A stretch of DNA of 64,000 nucleotides, taken from contig NC_090319.1 in the NCBI RefSeq assembly GCF_040869045.1, forward strand, positions 284,615,693 to 284,679,692, given 5' to 3'. Source of the DNA: Eurosta solidaginis. Its lineage: Eukaryota; Arthropoda; Insecta; Diptera; Tephritidae. Numbering within the stretch: position 1 is the stretch's first letter; each line of letters opens with the position of its first letter. The notes below the pieces were generated by a model, which saw nothing but the letters and a program-made list of their open reading frames with translations, had not been told where the DNA came from and ran no database searches. Shown piece by piece: positions 33,001-42,265 of this stretch. A program made the position numbers and the translations under genes.

Positions 33001-36000
33001 ACCAGCACCGCCTAGGGGCTTAAGGAGTCATCTCCGTAAGCATTTTGAGGAAATACGGCACCTGAGAACCCAGCCGTATGAAGTGAAAAAACACAAGCAG
33101 GTCCTTGGTGAACTCCATAAACAGGCGTCGAACCTTTATGCCGGGAATTGCCCGGTGAATCCAGTACTTAACGAAAATTATCCAAAACTTGCGGAAGAGG
33201 AACGCATACTCCCCAGGGAAACGCGTGTCACTCTTGCTCAACTTCGTTCTGGATACTGTAACAGGTTAAACTCTTACCTATCCAGAATCAACCCCGACAT
33301 ACAAAATGTATGCCCCGCTTGCAATGTGTCCCCACATGACACCAACCATCTCTTCAATTGTAATGTGGAACCAACGCCTCTAACACCCCTTATGGTCCAC
33401 CCCTGTTGAAACGGCAAGTTTGCAAGTTTCCTTGGACTCCCGTTAGAGGATATTGATGACAATTTGTGATCGGTCGCGGCTATTAGGTGGGGCGAGCATA
33501 GCTACAACAACAACAACAACCTTAATTAACGATAAGTGAACTTTATTGTTGGTGTATATTTTTTGAACTTTACGTCTGTTTTGGGTTGAAGATAAAAAGC
33601 AGGTTCCCTTTTAATCTCCTACTCGTTTTAGCCTTATGTTGGGTCTTCTTCAGGGACTCCTGTATATTTCACAAAATATGTACACTAGAACCACTGAAGA
33701 AGGTGCAATATATCACTGTAACGCAAAGTAGGAAAAAGAAATCGTCCGCAAAGCTAATTAAATAAACACAAAAAGACTATTAATGGTTAATTGAGTTCCA
33801 GCTTTTTAGTCCAAATTTAAAGTTTAACTTAGCTTAAATCTGTTTTTTTGATAGTCTTGTTTTAAACTAAAATAAATTCTGCTTCCTTCCATCAAAAATT
33901 CCTTTATTTCTATTTCACATTACTGTGCCATTTTAACTCTGTACAAAACTCGGCTGGGTATTGAACCAAACCAATTTTTTGTAGATATAAACGCAATTTC
34001 TCCGTTTTTCTAAGTTAGCACTCAAAACATACAGATTGGTTTTCTAAGTTCGTAGTTGGACCCATCTTTATATATTTGTTTATTTATTGTGTTTAAAAAA
34101 TTTAAAAAGTAAAAATGTGGACGTGATCTCATCCTTATTCGAATTGTTTACACTTTTTTTTTCACTTTCAAGGGATGCAAAGGCAAACTTCGAAAAAATC
34201 AAAAGCGTTAAATTACACAGCTACACAAAAATCTTGGTTTGACCAGAGAGCATCTAACGTACTGCCAGCTCCACCAACTTTTATTTTGCGTAGCTGTGCA
34301 ATTTGTCTTCCTTACATACTTAATTGGCGCTTAACCGTTTAACCGGTATGGCCGTCCAACAACGCACGCCAGTCGTTTCTCAGCTCTGACAACTGGCGCC
34401 AGACGGTCACACCCAGGGAGTTTTAAACAGCGTTGCCGCTGCGTTTTAATTCGCTGGACTATGATGATGTGTGCGTAAAGTTCGTATAGCTGATATTGCA
34501 ATTTATTGCCTTTTATATATTCGAAGATCTGCCTTTTGACATAAGATAATAAAGGTTCAAAAGAGAAAATCTATGTTTTGTAGGCATACTTCGAAAAACT
34601 GGAACATTTCCTATATGTATGAACCAATTTCTAAAAGCTCCCAATACGCTGAAAAAGCTTCATTTTGCCGTATAGTGTTGTTGTAAACCGTTTTTAATAA
34701 ATTATTACTTTTTATCTGTTATATTCTATGTCCCATATATGTTTTAAATTTTTATCATGGGTGCTCCTTTGTGTGAACGAAAAAAATTAACATGGAATTT
34801 TATGTGTACATATACTAAAAAACTTTCAGTAATCACTTATCTCTTTCTGTTTCTTTTTAATTAATAAATAAACCAAAACAATTATTTCATATACTTCTTG
34901 AAAGTGCATTTCAACTTCTATATTTAAATGTATGTACATAACTACGAATTATTTATTTGTTATCGTTACAATTTTGTTGATTTTGAGTTCATATCGAACA
35001 CCTAGATGAAAACAGCGATCAACTCAAAAAAGCGCAACGACTGCGTCCTTCATATGCGCCAATGCAATTTTTATTTCTTGCAAAGCCTTTTTTCGCTGAT
35101 GTATTATTATTTCGCTGAATGTATTATTATAAGGAGTATACAGTTCGGTTGGTATTCGAACTTCAAGGTTTTTGAGTTAACTCCCTTTTGATCTAGGTGT
35201 GCGATATATAGAACAATTTTGCACCTTTGTCGGCATTGTGCATTTTGAATTTTTTTGTTTCCAACCGTTCTGAATGCTGTTAATCCTAAAAGCTTGTATG
35301 AAAATATGTATGTTATTGTACTAAACCCTTCTCCCAAAGCTCTTTCCAACGTCCGGCTCTGCATTAGACTATACCAATAGCAAAAAAGCAATTTCTCCAG
35401 TTTTCTAAGTTTTCCTCCAAATCATAGTTATGAGCTTTCGACTAACGTACTTAGAATATTTTACTAAACAAAATGCGAAATAAGAACTTAATTTTTTTAA
35501 ATATCTGAATTTCGAACCAGTTCCAGTTCCAAAAAGTTCTATCATAGAAATGCCAGGAAGGCGTAGCATGTTTGTAGTACTTTAATTCAATATAAAATGA
35601 AGATAATTTTTATTTAAAACCACGAAAGCCCAACTAACTAGCTTCGAAAAGGAAGAAATTGCCGTTTTGCTATTTCTCCAACTTTAAAAAAGAAAATTGT
35701 AAAAATTTGTTAACCCAGTTAAAAAATTGATTTTGCTGTATAGCGCTATGTTAAACTTGTTCGATGAATTGGGCGTTAAAGTTTATTTGAAAAATGATTC
35801 ATGTTTCCTTTAGTTTGAGTTATGGATGTGCTATTTCGTGGCCTTTTGCTTGAATTATGAATGTTATTATAACTTCTTTCTTTTTTTGATTTTATTATAC
35901 ATATTTCACACCGATGCTAATCATATTTCAATCCCTCAAAATACGATGATTGAACATGCCTAATGTACAGCCAAGTCTAGAACGCCGGCTCAAGATTAGG

Positions 36001-38932
36001 TTGTCATTCGCTTTGCTTTTTGTACAATGAATTGTTCCAAGTCTTCCTCGACATCGAATCAGGAATCGAATCCACCTAATCTGATAGCATCTGCTCATCG
36101 GGGGAACTGTCGCAGCGGAATTGGAGAGAGGTGCTGTCAGAGGGAACCCTTTGTAACCCTGCGTGATGTTAAGCTGGGATACCTGGTCAATGAGAACAGA
36201 AGCTTCAAATGTTGCTGACTCGCCGTCAACCCAAAAAAATCCCGGATGTGTTAAGTATATCATCGTGTACCTGACTATAAGCTGTCAGCTAGGCCAATTT
36301 AGAGGACGTGACTTAGAAAGCTGTACTGATGTTAGAGGGCCATGGGAAAATAGTGGTAAATTCGCTGCTTTAAATAATGGTGAAACAGATTTTGGTGTGG
36401 GGATTATTGGTCTGCCAGAGCGCACAAGAGGACAAGACAAAGTACTTACTGTCAACCTAGAACGTGCATTCGCGCCTTGGCAGCCACGTCACTGTTACGT
36501 ATATAAATTCCATTCGAGACTGTGAAGGACTTTGTCAATCTGGTAACCAGCATTAACAAGCAAAACAATGTCACCTTAGAAATAAAACGGAGCCAGCAAG
36601 TACAACTTTCAATTAAGTAGGAAGATATGTGCTTTCTCGACAAAACTCTTGCTCTATAAGTCTCTTATGACACCTGTTCTGAAGTATAGTTCGAATCATG
36701 GACGGTGTCGAGAGACGATATCCCTTGGAGTAATTAAGAGAACAGCTCTCTAGAATATTTATGGTCCCGTGCGTATTTTGGACGGCGAGTATAATTATGA
36801 GCTGTATGAGTTTACGCAGATATGGACATAGTGCAATGAATAAAAGGTCAAAGCTTACGCTGACTAGGTCATGCTATTGGAAGAAGAGAAAGGTGGAGAT
36901 CTCTACTGAATTGGAAGAAGACTTGATCTACCTTGGTGCTCCCAATTGGCGTCAGTTATTGAGAAACAGGTCAAGGTGGATAAGGGCAAATTAGCGATGA
37001 TGAGGTGATGATGGAGAGCACTGGACACAGCTTCCGCTACAAGAAAGATGGAAATCATGTATCGATGGGATCTACGTATAAAGTACGAATCTTTGCCCTT
37101 CGTACAACACCTACTCTGAAGCATTGGATTAAAATCGCGTATATTTCAAATATCGAGCATCATCAAAGGAACCTTAAAGGGTTAAGCCACCTTCACGACC
37201 AAAAATCAATGCATATATTAGGAATTTTTTTTTTTAATGAAAACCGAAGAATGTTGAGCAAATTCATAGCAATAACTTCAATTAGTGTACATTAGTGTGT
37301 TTATTAAACATTTCCCGAATTTTTTAATGAAAATATTAAGTCACTGTAATCATTTGAACGAAGCCTCGTTTCGAAAAAAATGGTTTAAAGTTTTCGAACA
37401 CCACTCCAACCGCTTGGATGCGCATGGCTTCAAGTATCAAAAAATCATTTGACGATTGAATTGTTCTAAATTAATATGCTTCGTGTATTCTATAAGGTAG
37501 CATTTCAGAGAAAAAAATTTTTTTTCGAAAGTTCAAAGGTGGCGTAACGCCTTAAACTAAGGTCTCTTAAAGTAAGACATCATTTTGGCAATGAAGTGAC
37601 TACTTTTGTCGTAACTCAATTAAATAGTGCTGTCAGATACATAACACCCAGTATGTAACACTTACACTACTGAACACTTTTACTTTTCTTAAATTACCCC
37701 AATTGCTTATAATATTTTTGATTAGTATTGCACATTGTTTTTTGATTTTTGTTTAGATATTCGAATTGTGTAAATTTAGTATCTCTTCATGTTTATTAAA
37801 TATTTCTTGCATAGAATGTAAGCAAAATTTCTTTTCTTCGAAAAAAAAAACGATATCGAAAACGAACAAAATTTTATTCTCTATCTGTTTATCAGTACAT
37901 ACAATAGCGATATAATAGGAAATACAGTTGAAATGTGCTCCTGTTCTCCTCCTAGGTTTGTATTTGTTTTCTTTTCAATAAAAACAATACATACTTTAAT
38001 GCTGCATACGTATTTTTATTATCACGTTTCTTCATCGTTAAACACATCACATTAAACTAAAAAACAACTTCATTACATTTTCATTTATTATGTGAACAAA
38101 ACAATATTGTTATGATAAAAAAAAACATCAAATGCATTTAATAAATAAAAACAAAAAATATTTGGTTCATCACTAATTCATACAAAAAAATACATTATTT
38201 CAAACATAACAACTTCACCACAACCAACAACGCACGTACGCAACACAATTCACCACACAACTGACGGAATCTTATGAACTACTCCTACTTCACACCTAAC
38301 AGCAGCAGCAGCACTAACAATCGAACGCGCACAATAAGCGTTTCAGTGGGCGTGCCGGAGCATCCACCCAAGGTTAAGCCGCCACTCACAATTGTTGGTG
38401 ATGTCAAAGGACGCATAGCAATTATGGTGGTAAGTAGATTTTTAAAATTATTTTTAAAAAATGTTTGGTACCTTTTTTTAGTTACGCTGATTTGGGCTCA
38501 AAAGCTCCTCTAACATGCAAATTTTTTTTATCACATAAAATATATTTGCAGGATGATTTAGTCGACGATGTGCAGGCATTCGTAGCTGCAGCTGCATTGC
38601 TAAAGGAGAATGGTGCAGGCAAGATTTATTTATTGGCCACACACGGTTTACTCAGCTCAGATGCGCCCAGACTGATTGAAGAATCTCCAATTGATGAGGT
38701 AATTACAAAAGGAATCTAAATAATGTGGCCAATTATTCCTACTCAAATGTTTTTGTTGTATTCCTTCCCACAGGTTGTCGTTACCAATACCATTCCACAT
38801 GAGATACAGAAGTTACAATGTCATAAAATTAAAACGATTGATATCTCCATTTTAATAGCTGAAGCTATACGTCGCATACACAATAAAGAATCTATGTCGT
38901 ATCTTTTCCGTAACGTAACGCTGGAGGATTAA
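23849..38932 (+). CDS. PRPSAP: PRPP synthetase-associated protein, seven coding exons
   Basis: Coding exons are 23849-24045, 24117-24273, 26328-26459, 28944-29107, 38303-38429, 38552-38698 and 38774-38932; all junctions are GT-AG and in phase, giving about 360 aa. The protein has both phosphoribosyltransferase-like domains of the PRPP synthetase family: [66 protein letters not shown] and [13 protein letters not shown]. It is the associated, non-catalytic type. The catalytic loop motif of true synthetases (RQDKKD) is replaced by KQCKMRKRG, and the PRPP loop (VDDMADTCGT in synthetases) reads [11 protein letters not shown]. Known family members bind PRPP synthetase and restrain purine and pyrimidine precursor supply. 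An insertion of about 40 residues between domains ([22 protein letters not shown]) is the expected PRPSAP linker. Intron 4 (9.2 kb) holds a whole LINE. Confidence 0.94.
24117..24273 (+). CDS. PRPSAP: PRPSAP exon 2
   Basis: Intron 1 is only 71 bp. Acceptor CTATCTTTAG; encodes (K)[20 protein letters not shown] through [18 protein letters not shown]. The donor is AAG|GTCTCT, a weak match to GTAAGT, but the join to exon 3 is in phase and gives the expected protein. Confidence 0.92.
24274..26327 (+). other. PRPSAP intron 2
   Basis: AT-rich, with repeated TTCGAAAA tracts. Apart from the 113-bp LINE-derived insertion at 25734-25870 I recognise nothing in it. It ends TTGCATATTGTTTTAG. Confidence 0.7.
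25734..25870 (+). mobile_element. 113-bp element with a jockey-like 5' end, 12-bp target duplication
   Basis: Element 25746-25858, flanked on both sides by ACAAAGAATTCC (25734-25745 and 25859-25870). Its first ~65 bp (GGTTCTATGTACCGGAGCGA then CTCGGGATATTTCCTGACCA) match the 5' end of the LINE at 29522. The following ~48 bp (TAAAAACAGCCTATCGCAGT ... GAATTCCTGAAA) do not match that region. It lies in PRPSAP intron 2. Confidence 0.8.
26328..26459 (+). CDS. PRPSAP: PRPSAP exon 3
   Basis: Forty-four codons beginning [20 protein letters not shown] and ending FLLQYIQES before GTATGT. This is the most conserved block of the first domain. Although it begins with ATG it is an internal exon. Confidence 0.94.
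26460..28943 (+). other. PRPSAP intron 3
   Basis: AT-rich and non-coding. It contains a minus-strand SINE 3' end (27285-27355), a TTTTCGAA-rich stretch and a possible small hairpin element near 27990-28145. Confidence 0.7.
27285..27355 (-). mobile_element. SINE 3' end fragment
   Basis: AAAAAAAAAAATGTAAGGTG then CTATAATCTCCGAAGAGATT and TTAGACCTAGCTTCTCTC is the reverse complement of the SINE 3' region seen at 40980-41036. The poly-A or AT tail lies at the left as expected for a minus-strand copy. Confidence 0.65.
28944..29107 (+). CDS. PRPSAP: PRPSAP exon 4
   Basis: Acceptor ACAAAATTCATAG; encodes [40 protein letters not shown] and [14 protein letters not shown] plus two bases, then AG|GTAAGA. 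It ends in the acidic/proline-rich linker that distinguishes PRPSAP from catalytic synthetases. Confidence 0.94.
29544..30032 (+). pseudogene. LINE ORF1-like: 2A-like motif and PHD-like finger
   Basis: Open frame of 162 codons. A hydrophobic stretch ([20 protein letters not shown] then GP) puts a 2A-like signature, GIESNPGP, at residues 50-57 (29691-29714). It is followed by a Cys/His finger of PHD or RING type (residues about 68-118: [16 protein letters not shown]). An 18-base C run at 29938-29955 follows, encoding Pro. A second finger ([15 protein letters not shown]...APCC) lies at 30204-30290 in another frame, so the gene is probably broken between them. 2A-like peptides cause ribosomal skipping in some LINEs; activity here is inference. 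Confidence 0.75.
30183..31327 (+). pseudogene. LINE endonuclease domain, frameshifted
   Basis: The first part (30183-30698) contains [20 protein letters not shown] and AAIQETKL, the start of an apurinic-type endonuclease. The second frame (30635-31327) continues with [22 protein letters not shown] and [12 protein letters not shown], giving the D-x-N and SDH catalytic blocks. A frameshift of a few bases lies at about 30580-30650. The endonuclease nicks target DNA during target-primed reverse transcription. Confidence 0.85.
31328..33409 (+). pseudogene. LINE reverse transcriptase domain, broken
   Basis: Linker at 31402-31605, then RT blocks [10 protein letters not shown] (31744-31773), [15 protein letters not shown] (about 31918-31962), [10 protein letters not shown], motif [16 protein letters not shown] (about 32115-32160) and [20 protein letters not shown]. 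The YADD box is at 32360-32371, in a different frame after a short deletion. Motif A has Tyr (TAC 32124-32126) where the family normally has the metal-binding Asp. The last frame, 32381-33409, carries the C-terminal region with [17 protein letters not shown]. No full-length product is possible. Confidence 0.88.
33533..34311. other. Intronic spacer, no feature recognised
   Basis: AT-rich. A short GTGGACGTGATCTCATCCTTA block near 34115 resembles a GTGGGCGTGG family remnant but is too short to call. Confidence 0.35.
34312..34490 (-). mobile_element. RTE 3' end fragment
   Basis: CTTACATACTTAATTGGCGC then TTAACCGTTTAACCGGTATG and GCCGTCCAACAACGCACGCC is the reverse complement of the RTE terminus at 3835-3900, with the AAGT-type tail at the left. 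It is interrupted by a deletion and ends at TTTTAATTCGCTGGACTATG. Intronic and decayed. Confidence 0.85.
34491..36439. other. Intronic spacer, no feature recognised
   Basis: AT-rich sequence. Around 35930-36260 the composition is more balanced and short frames exist (36027-36218), but none resembles a known protein. Confidence 0.35.
36440..36995 (+). mobile_element. Highly decayed RTE-type fragment
   Basis: Scattered matches to the RTE C-terminal half in the right order: a GCGCCTTGGCAGCCACGTCA block (36471), [19 protein letters not shown] text at 36660-36705, RIYGPVRI at 36753-36780, YNYELYEF at 36790-36813, and [20 protein letters not shown] at 36914-36973. Many stops and indels. Confidence 0.7.
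36996..38302. other. End of PRPSAP intron 4, no feature recognised
   Basis: AT-rich. It ends with CACCTAACAGCAGCAGCAGC, a run of four possible AG acceptors spaced 3 nt apart. Confidence 0.4.
38303..38429 (+). CDS. PRPSAP: PRPSAP exon 5
   Basis: Encodes (S)[40 protein letters not shown] and MV, then GTG|GTAAGT. The acceptor could be after any of four AGs (38302, 38305, 38308 or 38311), which would add or remove serines without changing the frame. Confidence 0.9.
38552..38698 (+). CDS. PRPSAP: PRPSAP exon 6
   Basis: Acceptor ATATATTTGCAG; 49 codons [20 protein letters not shown] then [20 protein letters not shown] and LIEESPIDE. This is the degenerate PRPP-binding loop region of the second domain. 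Confidence 0.94.
38774..38932 (+). CDS. PRPSAP: PRPSAP exon 7 (stop)
   Basis: Acceptor TTCCTTCCCACAG; encodes [40 protein letters not shown] and [12 protein letters not shown] followed by TAA at 38930-38932. An AATAAA overlaps the stop (38932-38937) and another is at 39815-39820; either could be a polyadenylation signal. Confidence 0.95.
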   Translation, partial: VVVTNTIPHEIQKLQCHKIKTIDISILIAEAIRRIHNKESMSYLFRNVTLED

Positions 38933-40084
38933 ATAAATCGCTTATTAATAATTAATTCATTTGTATACAACATAGGTTCTTTATGGAAATATTCTATCAA
39001 TTAATTATGTTCACAAAAACAGTAATGATACCAATTTTGAGAAACGTTTTGTTTCTGAAAGAGAACGTCCAATACTGTTTAAATTCTTTTCAAAAGAATT
39101 CTAAAAAAATATCATTATTACATTAATCTTATTTTTGTCAGGCTCATTCTCTTTCACGAACGCTGCACTTAAGGGTAGAACTGCTGATCGTGCTAGGAGC
39201 ACATGACCACAACCGTTTTAAATGCCAAACAGTGAGAGAGGCGCTGAATTATTATCATAACTTAAAATATTATTTAAAAAATAATTTATTTACTTTTTTA
39301 TACTATTAAAAAGTAAAAAAAAAAAATACAAGCGCTATATAATGAAGGCGCATTTGTACGTAAATAATACAAAGAAAAAAAAACGCAAAGCGTCCAAATT
39401 GTAGGACTAGCATATTTCAGAGCAATGGAAGTAAATGTACATACATACAAATTATCAATTGTAAAATTTCTTTCGCAAATTCAATATATGTAATTAAATA
39501 ACTGTGTAAATAAATTAAGAAAATACATTGTATTACAAAAAAAAAAAAAAACTCGCTGAGCCAAGAAAAAACAGTTGTATGTCTTTCAATACGTGTTCTG
39601 CAACCACACATTCTTTTGTTTTGTTGTTCTTAAGGAAAGAAGATATCAAAAATGGCAAACAAGGAAATGAGAATGGTAAATAATATTAATGTAATATTCA
39701 AAAAAGAAACATGTAATAATTTTTGTTGGCGCAGTGACGATACGTTTTAAAATCAATGAGCATAGGAAATCATTTTCTTGTCACTGATAGCTGTAAAAAC
39801 TATACCATTTTAATAATAAAGGCACTTCTCTGAAGAAAATGAAATTACTCACATGCAACTACTCTTAGAATTTTATTTAGATGTGTTCCTTTGAACACCC
39901 GAGGGCTCCTGAGATGAGCCAAAGAGATTTTGCACCAAGTTTATCACGTTTAATCTCGGTTAAATAACCTCTTGGTTGGAGCAGCTGACGTTAGGGGAAC
40001 ATTTCCTAAATTTAGATTTTCAGTCCTAAGACCAGTAAGAAAAAACGCGGTGTGACAGACAAAACTCAATACGAACTTAAAAAT
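38933..40084. other. 3' flank of PRPSAP
   Basis: AT-rich, no gene recognised. It probably contains the 3' UTR. A-rich runs lie at 39310-39330 and 39535-39552. Confidence 0.4.
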
Positions 40085-40138
40085 AAATAAATGTAAGGCG
40101 CGATAACCTCCGAAGATTAGACCGAGCTTCTCTTCCAA
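40085..40138 (-). mobile_element. SINE 3' end fragment
   Basis: AAATAAATGTAAGGCGCGAT then AACCTCCGAAGATTAGACCG and AGCTTCTCTTCC is the reverse complement of the SINE 3' end at 40975-41036. About 55 bp remains. Confidence 0.7.
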
Positions 40139-40229
40139 TTTTTAAAATGAAATTTCAACAAAAGGTATTGTAAATTGTAAACAGTTTCTCAGACAAAACT
40201 ATTAAGGTATTTTAGAAATAAGGTTCTTC

Positions 40230-41036
40230 AATTCGGCAGTGGTTGGCAAGCGCTCCGGGTGTATTTCTGTCATGAAAAGCTCTCAGTGAAAACCAGGGAT
40301 GCACCTTAACGTTAAGCTAATCATTTATCAAAAAATTTCCACCGTTTCCGTTGAAACACTTCGAAATATTCTCGATAAAGAAATTATCAAGATAAATTGT
40401 ATCTCGTTTTTAACCGAAACAAAAAGCTTTCGTTAACGTTAAAAATGTTAACAAAAACGTTATATTTATGTTTGAATTGTGCTGGCAATGCTATAGCCAT
40501 GGTGAAGCCGTAAGGTGGTCACAGCGAGCGGACATACACACAAACTCCATGTAATTTGTTTGTGTAATTCGTTGGTGGTAATGTCAAAATACTTTGAGAA
40601 ATGTTCGTACTGTCAAAATTCATGAGAAAAGTTGCAATCAGCTTGGCTAATGCTTTCACCTGTAATGACTCCGCCATCAATCAGCTTTGCCAGCATAGTT
40701 TGAAATTAATAATCAACATAAACAATTTGATTTCGTTTTGATATGGCAGAAAACGAAACAAAATCATTTCGTTAATTTGACGTTCTTAACGTTAATAAAC
40801 GAAACGAAATGACTTTGTTTCGTTTATTTTCGTTAATTATCGTAACGAAATGATATCGGTTCGTTGGTTAAGCATGCCTGGTGAAAACTCACAGATGCCG
40901 TTCGGAGTCGACAAAAAACATGTAGGTCCCGTCCGGCCAATTTGTAGGAAAATCAAGAGGAGCACGACGCAAATTGCAAGAGAAGCTCGGCCTTGAGATC
41001 TCTTCGGAGGTTATCGCGCCTTACATTTATTTATTT
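40230..41036 (+). mobile_element. SINE-like element split by a hAT MITE
   Basis: The left part, 40230-40293 (CAGTGGTTGGCAAGCGCTCC, GGGTGTATTTCTGTCATGAA, AAGCTCTCAGTGAAAAC), and the right part, 40881-41036 (GTGAAAACTCACAGATGCCG, TTCGGAGTCGACAAAAAACA, TCTCTTCGGAGGTTATCGCG, CCTTACATTTATTTATTT), join into one unit equivalent to 15770-15965. The tRNA-like head is missing or lies further left. Confidence 0.8.
40286..40888. mobile_element. hAT-type MITE, 587 bp, 8-bp target duplication
   Basis: The element is 40294-40880, flanked on both sides by GTGAAAAC (40286-40293 and 40881-40888). The left end is CAGGGATGCACC; the right end, reverse-complemented, is CAGGCATGCTT. This is the short CAGGG-type inverted repeat usual for hAT elements. 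Many CGTTAACG and AACGAAAC motifs lie near both ends, as do the subterminal binding motifs of hAT transposases. No coding capacity. Removing it rebuilds a continuous SINE. Confidence 0.9.
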
Positions 41037-41040
41037 TTAG

Positions 41041-41756
41041 TGCGCAATTTACAAACGTTCAATGTCTTCTTTACTGTAAAGTTTCAAATTTAGTTGGAAT
41101 TTAAGTAGCTGCTCACCTTAGTTCGGCAATTGCGCGCTACCTTATTAGCTCTGTTTCTGATAAGCTCTTAACAATAGCTATTGTTTAAATTTCTTAATCC
41201 AAATTCATCAACATTGTGTTTGTTCAAGGACACTTTTTCTGCTGTGCTTAACTCCATTAACATAAAGAAAGTGAGTAAAACCATTTTATTTCATGTTTGT
41301 AGGTAAATGATCTCTTAAACATTGATTAAACTATCTCCCCTTTCCGTAAGATTTTTCAATACTTTTTCTGTGCGCCCTTCCTTCGATTTGGCCTCTGTAT
41401 GCTTTTAAAAATACAGAAAGCTTTCCAGAAAGTTAAATACAAATCGAGTGAAAGATTCCAAATGTAGCATACAACTTTGTTATTATTTCGACCTGTTTGC
41501 CACCTAGCGGCATTTTTTTCCTTTCGTTGCATTGCCTCGGGCCTCTGAAATATGTGTGAGGTTTGCAGTTTATAGCTCTATGGGAAGTTCTTTGAAGCTT
41601 GATCGCGCGCTTCCCCCTTTTGGTAATGAATTTCTAATAATCTCTCCCCGGGCGTCATCTATCGGAATTTTTCTCCTTATTAAATGTATTGCTATCGGGT
41701 TCTCAACTACGTGTATTACTCGCAAGATCATTTGTATTGTCTTGGTCCTCTCAACC
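41041..41756. other. No gene recognised
   Basis: AT-rich spacer between the SINE and the solo LTR. The frames at 41532-41765 show no known domain. Confidence 0.35.
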
Positions 41757-42265
41757 ATATTGTGACGAATATTAGCAACACTAAGGGATACTATCATCTC
41801 TAAGCCGATGCTAAGCAGTGACTTGTATGCACATCAGTAAATCAATCATTATGTCTACACATATGTACGTACACGCAGCGGAGAAGAGACGCACAAACAC
41901 ATGCAGATATCTTATCTGAGATGCTCCCAAAAGTAGGCAATTATAATTGTGCTCACATATACACGCGCATATGAGAAGCTATAAACGTAGTAATTTTTTA
42001 GCTGATAACCAACTAGCAAATTCTAGAAATGGAAGCGCCTAGAAGTATGCGAACGAGAAATCACAGAGTATAAAGGGCAGCAACAGTAGAGGCACGACAA
42101 TCAGTTTGATATAGACGCTATCTGGCGAGCAATAGAAGTGTTATTTTGAAAGTAGTCTAATAAAGGCATTTTTGAATAGTGGTGTTATTTATTCAATAGT
42201 TTAGTGATTCGAACGTTAGTAGAAGGTTGCAAATAAGCGGAATTTCAGTAAATTCGTTACAATAT
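41757..42265 (+). mobile_element. Solo LTR with ATAT target duplication
   Basis: The LTR is 41761-42261 (501 bp), starting TGTGACGAATATTAGC and ending AATTCGTTACA, flanked by ATAT on both sides. A TATA box (GAGTATAAAGGG, about 42067) and a polyadenylation signal (AATAAAGGC, about 42160) are placed as in the U3 and R regions of an LTR. A second copy lies in reverse at 58746-59274. ATAT targets and 4-bp duplications are typical of some gypsy-group elements (the 17.6/297 type), so that group is likely. No internal coding region is adjacent, so it is a recombination product. Confidence 0.9.

Larger units (their letters stand above)
29509..33532 (+). mobile_element. Near full-length jockey-like non-LTR retrotransposon with 13-bp target duplication
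   Basis: The element is 29522-33519 (3998 bp). It is flanked by CCTTAATTAACGA at 29509-29521 and 33520-33532, a perfect 13-bp duplication. The 3' end is a (CAA)n tail (33503-33519), not poly-A. Order: 5' UTR, a first ORF with two Cys/His fingers, apurinic-type endonuclease, reverse transcriptase and C-terminal region. It is inactive: frames break several times, and the RT motif A Asp is changed. The intact ends and perfect duplication suggest a fairly recent insertion. It lies in the sense direction in PRPSAP intron 4, so intronic read-through of its RNA is possible. Confidence 0.92.
29108..38302 (+). other. PRPSAP intron 4 (9.2 kb)
   Basis: The largest intron, expanded by insertions: a near full-length LINE (29522-33519, sense orientation), RTE fragments at 34312-34490 (minus) and 36440-36995 (plus), and AT-rich spacer with no genes. 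The donor is AAG|GTAAGA; the acceptor is a CAG tandem. Confidence 0.8.
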
